NCBI GenBank assembly: GCA_945859605.1
Contig: OX243812.1
Span: 47,588,252 to 47,652,251, forward strand
Reading direction: 5' to 3'
Length of the DNA stretch: 64,000 nt
From: Lumbricus rubellus
Lineage: Eukaryota > Annelida > Clitellata > Crassiclitellata > Lumbricidae
Notes under the pieces: model-generated
What the model was told of the DNA's origin: nothing
The model's input: only the letters and a program-made list of their open reading frames with translations
Databases searched by the model: none
In this document: positions 57,667 to 64,000 of the stretch, piece after piece
Layout of the letters: each line of letters begins with the position of its first letter
Numbering within the stretch: the stretch's first letter is position 1
Position numbers and translations under genes: made by a program

Positions 57667-60482
57667 TATGGTAATTCGTAACATGGTGCTAACTGGTGGC
57701 TTTGCTGTCATTTCTCGATATCTTCAGACTTTTCTTTTCTCACGGGTCTTGCCGCTCTTGCGTGCTGGAAAAGCCTCTAGGTAGATTGTACACAATGTAC
57801 AGCTAGAGGCGCTTAATTGAGAAGTTGTTTGATACAAAAGTTCAGAGAACGTCCTGAAGGTTGAAGCAGGTGGTTTCTCCTTTCCACTACAAACCATGCC
57901 CTGAACATAGGATAGGCCTAGGCCCTGTAATCAATATTCATCACGCAATTTATCTAACCTCGGCTAATCCAACGATTCAATTTAATTAAATTCTGTCCTA
58001 TTCTAATATCTTCTGATGTCCCAATATTGAATCCAAGTCAAAATCCGCTGGTGATCTGCCATGCTGCCCTAGAAGAAGTTAAATCTCGAAGAGAAATGGA
58101 AAGAGAACGAGTGATCTAAAATAGAAATCTTCGCACATAAAAGAGTTTTATGCAGTGGTTTTATGAATTATTATTGGCGTTCGCCCGTGTATAATTATAA
58201 TTATAATTATCCAATTATTAATTTCAACTGCTTCATACCATAGCGCCACGTACTACACCTGCCTTGAGTCGAAGCTAACGATATCACGAACACCAGTCCT
58301 GGTTGATTGTTATAAATTACACCGATTCTGAATTTTGCTTTACCTTCATTCCCTAGGTGGCAGCTAAAGTTTCCAATGGCTGTAGTGTTTAGAGATAGCC
58401 TAATAATTATTATGTCCAGCTGCAATGACTGCCAAATGAAGCAAGCCTCTCTGTCACATAGGCCTAGCTTAGAGCAGTGTGAGATAGCCTAATAATTATT
58501 ATGTCCAGCTGCAATGACTGCCAAATGAAGCAAGCCTCTCTGTCACATAGGCCTAGCTTAGAGCAGTGTGAGAATTGTGGCAAAACAACGGGTTGGACCG
58601 TTGGACTATGATCCACTTGGAATTGGGGTGTGAAAAACAGATTTTACTATGAAGCTCTAGAAGAGACTGGGGTTTGAAACCCCACAACTCTCCGGCAATT
58701 CTCACCCTGGTCTAGAGCTTGTGCCTGGCATGGCTGCAAGTTAAATTGTGGTTTATGTTCTTGTGAATTGTTTCAATTACATAACTTGTTCGTAGTGTTT
58801 ACTGCATGACAGTAGGCATACTGTAACGGTTACCGGTTATGATTATCCAATTATTAATTGAATTATAATTCAATCATTATTATTATTGTATAGGCTATGC
58901 TTCAATGACCGTTATCAGTTGGCCTGCATGTCTCTTCTTACATTTTCTGCTTTGAGTTTAGGCCTATATGACACCGGCATGATTCAATTTTGACATGGTT
59001 CAAGCACCATAATTCAAGCAACAATACAGAATGATGATATGATCATAAATAATATTAACAAATAACAATGCTATTATTATTCAAAATGCTTATATTTTAT
59101 TAAGTCATTGGTGGTTTTTAATGCCCTATATAGGCCTATAGCTTGCATTTCACTGCGTTTCGTGGTTTCGTAGCCCGCATATATTATTGTGCCGTTGACA
59201 GACTGATCACCGTCTACGAGTGGGCCAGTCTGACATGGCTGCCAGGATGTGGTGTATGTGAGGTTGGGTTGAAAAAACCTTATTATTGTCTATCCATTTG
59301 GAATTTGACACAGGATTCTCAACGTCATTCTGAAGCACGAGCCAGCAGCCGATATAAATTGCACTACTTAGGCCTATAATACACACCAGCTATAACTGCA
59401 GATATTTTTAGTCTACGTGTTTAGGTGCAATACTTATCATCGACTAGGCTTACAGGCACAAATTTTGCCATAATAATACTAATAACAATGACGATTTCTA
59501 TGGCGCCGTAACACAGCCATTTGTTACAACGGCGCCTATTTTTGTCATAGACAATTATATTATAAGGCATGCACTAGAATAGACTTAGCTGTGTGTACGT
59601 GGAAATTTCCGTTCTGAATGAACGCATGGAGCGCCAGTGTATTGTAGTCTTTAAACAAATAATTATGTGTTGCTGTAAGTGGTTTCTGGTGGTGATAATA
59701 ATAATATGATGAAACGTGACTGACACACGTAGCATTTCTTTTTTCCTAATCGCCCGTTATGCCGCCTTACTCCTGCTAGTTTGGTATCCAAATCGACTAT
59801 CTGCCTAGACTTTGGGCATTTCTCGTATAGGCCTAGTCTGCTACTTGCATCCGTTAGGACGGTTAAAACCTAAACTTCCTAAAGAGTTGTCAATACAATA
59901 CGAGTTCGTTTTTTACTGCAGTCTACGATTCTGTATTAGGCTATGATTGCCTTGTTTAGTCTGGCTGTATCCCTCCTCTTGGGAAGTTGGGATGGCTCGT
60001 GCATAGAGTCGTGCTGATTTGCGCGCCAAATGATCTGCTATTATGCCTTTCAAATCTTTCAAATGGTATGCTCTACTGCCCACTGATTGCCAAATGGTCT
60101 CCTTTCCTGCTCGCCAAGTAGTCTGCGCTCCTGCTTGGGCTGAACTTTTTATTTGCTTACTGTCTTCGTTCGTTGACTTCTTCTTGCGTTGTATTAATAA
60201 TTAATCAGATTAAGAAATGTAGGCTATATTTATACAGGTGACCCTAATGGCATACAGTTGCAGCTGGGCGGGACACAATAAGACATCACATGCTGTCATT
60301 TAAAGTAGTTGCCACGTGCTTGTGAACGGTGCATGGGAAGGGAAAAGGACAAACGAGCAAAGGAATCAGGTGGGGGAGGGGGTGAGAGAATGAAGGAATG
60401 GATGCATGGGAAAGCTTTTGCTCTGCCTTTCATCAGAGACCAACTGCACAACATTTTTAGTCTTACTTGCGATTCGATAGCT
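57667..60482. other. Gene-free stretch
   Basis: No supported coding exon. It holds the 89-bp tandem duplication at 58392 and the inverted LINE-like tail at 59478-59545. The word AGGCCT recurs here. Confidence 0.5.
58392..58569. repeat. Two identical 89-bp tandem copies
   Basis: GAGATAGCCTAATAATTATT ... CTTAGAGCAGTGT at 58392-58480 is repeated exactly at 58481-58569. Confidence 0.95.
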
Positions 60483-60557
60483 ATCTCTGCGTAACTATGC
60501 GTATCTCTGCGTATCTCTTCGTAGGCCTGCGTATGTCTGCGTATGTCTGTCTCCTTG
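60483..60557. repeat. Decamer minisatellite
   Basis: Units of the form CTGCGTATCT / CTGCGTATGT repeated about six times with variation. Confidence 0.75.
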
Positions 60558-60918
60558 CGTAGTTTTCATTAGGCGTCTGCCTCTGTTACTGTATGTGTCT
60601 TTGTCAGTATCGATAGGCATGGCATGCTCGAGTCTGTTCCGCCTCTCTTTGATGCCTCTTTTTCTTTATTTTTTTCTTTAGAATCACAACCAATCAACCA
60701 ATAAATTTAATGTGCATCCTCTAGCTTCCATGTGTTACTGTGTACATATGTGGGCTTGGGCGAATAGTTTCTTACTTACTCATCGACTTCTCGTCTGCAT
60801 TGCACCTTCACTTCAGCTGAGCCATTTGAAGTACTCACGCTTCACGAAAATAAGGGCAGTCTGTCTGCCTGTCTGCTTCTCGGTTTGTCTGCTTATTTAC
60901 ATGTCTGATTGGCTCTAT

Positions 60919-60958
60919 ATATATATATATATTTATATATATATTATTTATATATATA
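60919..60958. repeat. AT microsatellite
   Basis: Alternating TATATA interrupted by TTTA twice. Confidence 0.85.
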
Positions 60959-61051
60959 TGATCTGTCGTGAATGTGTCTAGGACTCTAGATGTTCTTGAT
61001 GTTCAAACGTCTCTAGCATTTCTAAACGTCCGTGCCAGTTGTCTGTTGGTT

Positions 61052-61258
61052 CAGGGCTGTTTTTAAGGAATTTTTAGAGCTGCACATTGCAACCCCCTAG
61101 CTTCTTTTCCTCCTTCCCATCCTCCATGGCAAATTACTTCCAATCGGTAGACAATGACCATTTCTTGCTAGTTTTATCTGTGCAGAAGTGCTTTTACAAC
61201 TGCACAAATTCATTTAGAACTGCACATATTGTGCACAACTGCACGTAAAAAAGCCCTC
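61052..61258. mobile_element. Short hAT MITE, CAGGGCTGTTTTTA family
   Basis: Ends CAGGGCTGTTTTTAAGG and CGTAAAAAAGCCCTC are inverted repeats with a perfect 8-bp duplication TGTTGGTT (61044-61051, 61259-61266). CTGCACA motifs recur in the right half. A partial relative lies inside the element at 54543. Confidence 0.85.
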
Positions 61259-61329
61259 TGTTGGTTGTGCGGAGAGAAGAAGGAGGATGAAATGGTTGGA
61301 CAGACTGAAGGGCAGACGAGACGAGACTG

Positions 61330-61945
61330 TCGGCAGGAGGAGGAGTAGGAGGAGAGGAGGAGGAGAGTAGGAGCAGGAGGAGGAGAAGAGAAAAAGAAGG
61401 ACGACGATGAGAAGAAGGAGAGGAGGAGAAGGAGGAGAGGAGGAGAAGGAGGAGGAGGAGGAGGAGAGTAGGAGCAGGAGGAGAGAAAGAGGAAGAGGAG
61501 AGGAGGAAGAGAGGAGGAGAAAGGAGGAGCAGGAGAAGGAGAAGAGAAGGAGAAGGACGACGATGAGAAGAAGGAGAGGAGGAGGAGAAGGAGGAGAGGA
61601 GGAGGAGGAGGAGGAGGAGGAGAGTAGGAGCAGGAGGAGAGAAAGAGGAAGAGGAGAGGAGGAAGAGAGGAGGAGGGAGGAGGAGCAGGAGGAGGAGAAG
61701 AGAAGGAGAAGGACGACGATGAGAAGAAGGAGAGGAGGAGGAGAAGGAGGAGAGGAGGAGGAGGAGGAGGAGGAGGAGGAGAGTAGGAGCAGGAGGAGAG
61801 AAAGAGGAAGATGAGAGGAGGAAGAGAGGAGGAGGGAGGAGGAGCAGGACAAGGAGAAGAGAAGGAGAAGGACGACGATGAGAAGAAGGAGAGGAGGAGG
61901 AGAAGGAGGAGAAGGAGGAGAAGAGAAGAAGAAGGACGAAGAGTA
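61330..61945. repeat. Homopurine minisatellite, 156-159-bp units
   Basis: Almost pure A/G on the plus strand. A marker block GACGACGATGAGAAGAAGG recurs at about 61400, 61556, 61712 and 61871. Between them are GGA runs, GAGTAGGAGCAGG and GAGAAAGAGGAAGAGG. Long open frames on both strands (Ser/Pro/Leu-rich or Arg/Glu-rich) are by-products of the repeat. Confidence 0.92.
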
Positions 61946-61949
61946 GGAT

Positions 61950-62943
61950 ATCGACTATTTAGGCCTACATGCATAATTATAGCACAACATTATAAAACGT
62001 CTTCAATAGGCTTATGTGCATGCAATGTCATGCATAGGCCTATATTATACTTGAGTGAAGAAAAAGCAGGATGCAATCAAACTGAAAATCTTATTGACTC
62101 GACGTCTCAATTCCTAACAACACACTTAAAACTGTCAATCTCCTCAAAAATAATTTACGTTCACTTTATTTGACTCCGATAGCCTACTTTCGACGTTACT
62201 CGATGGCCTGATAGTGGCCCCCTCCACCCCAAAGACCATCTGGGGCCTCGAAGGGTGGCCCGAATTTTGTTAGAACGGGAGTCCGACCCAGAGTATGGAA
62301 CATCCAATTGTTGGGATTCTTAAGCTTCTCATAGCTTAAGAATCCCAACACGTGCACCAAAATGACCAGATTGTTGATATACATGTATGCTGTGGCCTAT
62401 TATTCCAACTGTCAAAGTTTGAAGTCATAGTCTTGGTCATTTTAGTAAAAAAATCATTGTCGACGTCATAGAGTGAATAAAATCCTAGCTACAGTTCGTA
62501 GAGAAAATCATAAGTAAAGTCACAGGCATTGACAAAATTAATTGTAGAACAGTTAATTGTATAACATTAATTGTAGAACAGTGATGTAGTTTTGGGGCTT
62601 TTTGGTTTAGCTCGTCGCTATCCTTCATGATATTTAAGCCTATAAATTTGCACGAATAATACTCAAAATGTGCTCAAGTGCTCTTTAGCTGAACAACGCT
62701 TCTGAAGTAGGATATACTTCGAAAATCAAGTACGGACCATAATAATATTGCGACCATTCACTCGAGTAATCACTTCGAGTAAACTTCGTATGATAAACGG
62801 TGCTCCATTAGCTGTCAATCAAAGACAGATGGATTAAATACAATCCGATGCAGACGAGTCTTGTAGGCGATGACGTCAGATGTGATGCGAAAGAGACCTC
62901 TACATTTACGATACATCCATTATTCGCCGAATTCCTTCGTTGG
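61950..62943. other. Gene-free stretch with an 18-bp hairpin
   Basis: TGTTGGGATTCTTAAGCT at 62309-62326 and its exact complement at 62333-62350 are separated by TCTCAT. TTAATTGTA(G/T)AACA recurs three times at about 62535-62585. No gene is supported. Confidence 0.6.
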
Positions 62944-63116
62944 CATGGGCGGAGTTTATCAGGGGCGGGGGGACTAAGCCCCTCCAAGAAGGCCCAGATT
63001 CAACTTTTTTACCATAAAAATGATAGGCCTATCCCTTTTCGGGTTAGCACCCCCCTCCCAATAAGACCAAGACTCGGGGTTAGCCCCCCAAGAACGGAAA
63101 CCAAACTCCGCCCATG
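62944..63116. mobile_element. Short hAT MITE with CATGGGCGGAGTTT ends
   Basis: Perfect 14-bp inverted ends CATGGGCGGAGTTT / AAACTCCGCCCATG with a perfect 8-bp duplication TTCGTTGG (62936-62943, 63117-63124). 173 bp. Confidence 0.92.
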
Positions 63117-63462
63117 TTCGTTGGCATCTACTCTGCTACGTCTTCCGTCTATTTTTCTTTCTAATGCATGCATCTGTGATATGTGGTGTATGCGTTTCCA
63201 TAGGGTGGGTGTCTAAATCTGTTTTTGGCTATTACAACCAGTCACTGCAAATCTGCTGACATTGAAAGAATCCCGATAATTAATTGAATGTGTTTTTTGG
63301 CTGAGGAGTTTTGTCTCGCCTCTGTATACGTTGAAGCCGCAAGATTGTTTGTACAAAGAACCGTCCAAACATCACTGACACATGTAGGTCTGATCTAGTT
63401 ACTTTAGATTTTCTTTGTATGGACTGTATGTTGTTGCATGCATTCAGATTGGTATCCGGACT

Positions 63463-63561
63463 TTACCCCCCGGCCCATTACCCCCCCTGCCATTACCCCC
63501 CTGCCATTACCCCCCGACCATTACCCCCCGTAGGACATTACCCCCCTGCCATTACCCCCCC
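63463..63561. repeat. C-rich CCATTACCCCCC array
   Basis: Seven or so units of (CCATTACCCCCC) with small changes. The complementary strand has regularly spaced G5-G7 runs and could form G-quadruplexes. Confidence 0.9.
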
Positions 63562-63586
63562 AGGTCCAGTGTATGTGTGTAGGCCT

Positions 63587-63795
63587 ATGTATGTATGTAT
63601 GTATGTATGTATGTATGTATGTATGTATGTATGTATGTATGTATGTATGTATGTATGTATGTATGTATGTATGTATGTATGTATGTATGTATGTATGTAT
63701 GTATGTATGTATTGTATGTATGTATGTATGTATGTATGTATGTATGTATGTATGTATGTATGTATGTATGTATGTATGTATGTACAATGTATGTA
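63587..63795. repeat. (TATG)n microsatellite
   Basis: About 50 units with one slip at 63710-63716. All long frames here read through the repeat and are not genes. Degenerate TATG units continue to about 63850, after which ACATAC/CTTACATA units run to the window end. Confidence 0.97.
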
Positions 63796-64000
63796 TGTGC
63801 GTATGTATGTGTGTAGAGTATGTATGTGTGTAGGTGGGTATGTAGGTAAGTAAGTATGTATGCATGCATAATTGCATACTCACATACACACTTACATGCA
63901 TACTTACATATATACTTACATACATGCATACTTACTTACATACATACTTACATACATATATATATACACGCACATACATACTTATATACATGCATATTTA

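Noticed and set aside
58640..58740. Nested inverted repeats (AGCTCTAGA...TCTAGAGCT around GGGGTTTGAAACCCC)
   Set aside because: Short, imperfect and without target duplication or context; not enough to name an element or RNA.
61210..61974. Open frame of 254 codons on the minus strand (Ser/Pro/Leu-rich)
   Set aside because: It lies wholly over the homopurine minisatellite; frames stay open on both strands because of the repeat.
63419..63929. Several open frames of 70-140 codons (MYVC / HTYI repeats)
   Set aside because: Pure read-through of the TATG microsatellite.

Overview
The window is nuclear DNA of an intron-rich metazoan. It looks like a marine invertebrate, most likely a deuterostome of the echinoderm / hemichordate / cephalochordate type. 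The basis is spliced single-copy animal genes with GT-AG introns, an intronless RING/B-box TRIM gene, a high density of small DNA transposons with intact target duplications, and a tRNA-derived SINE family. I cannot fix the class from sequence alone.

Five protein genes can be read. (1) A TRIM-type E3 ligase on the minus strand (72-2084, one coding exon). (2) TRMT13, a tRNA 2'-O-methyltransferase, on the plus strand (5615-15820, 14 coding exons, 549 aa), with an apparently duplicated N-terminal CCCH zinc finger. (3) PDCD2L on the plus strand (20925-26524, 6 coding exons, 469 aa). (4) A GPR107/GPR108-type Golgi seven-transmembrane protein on the minus strand (44166 down to 30614, 15 coding exons, 571 aa). 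(5) SET/TAF-I on the plus strand (46810-53812, 7 coding exons, 248 aa). Exon phases close exactly in all four spliced genes. GPR107/108 and SET are head to head. PDCD2L and GPR107/108 are convergent. TRMT13 and PDCD2L are in tandem. The genes belong to unrelated pathways (ubiquitin signalling, tRNA modification, ribosome biogenesis, Golgi trafficking, chromatin/PP2A control), so this is a normal gene neighbourhood and not an operon-like system.

The rest is largely mobile DNA. I recognise many short elements by terminal inverted repeats plus target-site duplications. Most are hAT-like (8-bp duplications), with others TA-flanked (mariner/pogo-like) or TTA/TAA-flanked (Harbinger-like). The best structure is at 16988-19768. 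There a decayed hAT element carries the end of its transposase, and that reading frame is split first by a pogo-like element and again by a short hAT element. Removing both insertions, with one copy of each target duplication, restores one frame apart from a single stop. Pieces of mariner-like and pogo-like transposase, several LINE 3' ends and 5-6 copies of a tRNA-derived SINE are also present.

From 53.8 kb to the end I see no gene. That stretch holds transposons, a 156-159-bp homopurine minisatellite, a C-rich array and a TATG microsatellite. I found no CRISPR array, rRNA or functional tRNA gene, and no complete novel system.
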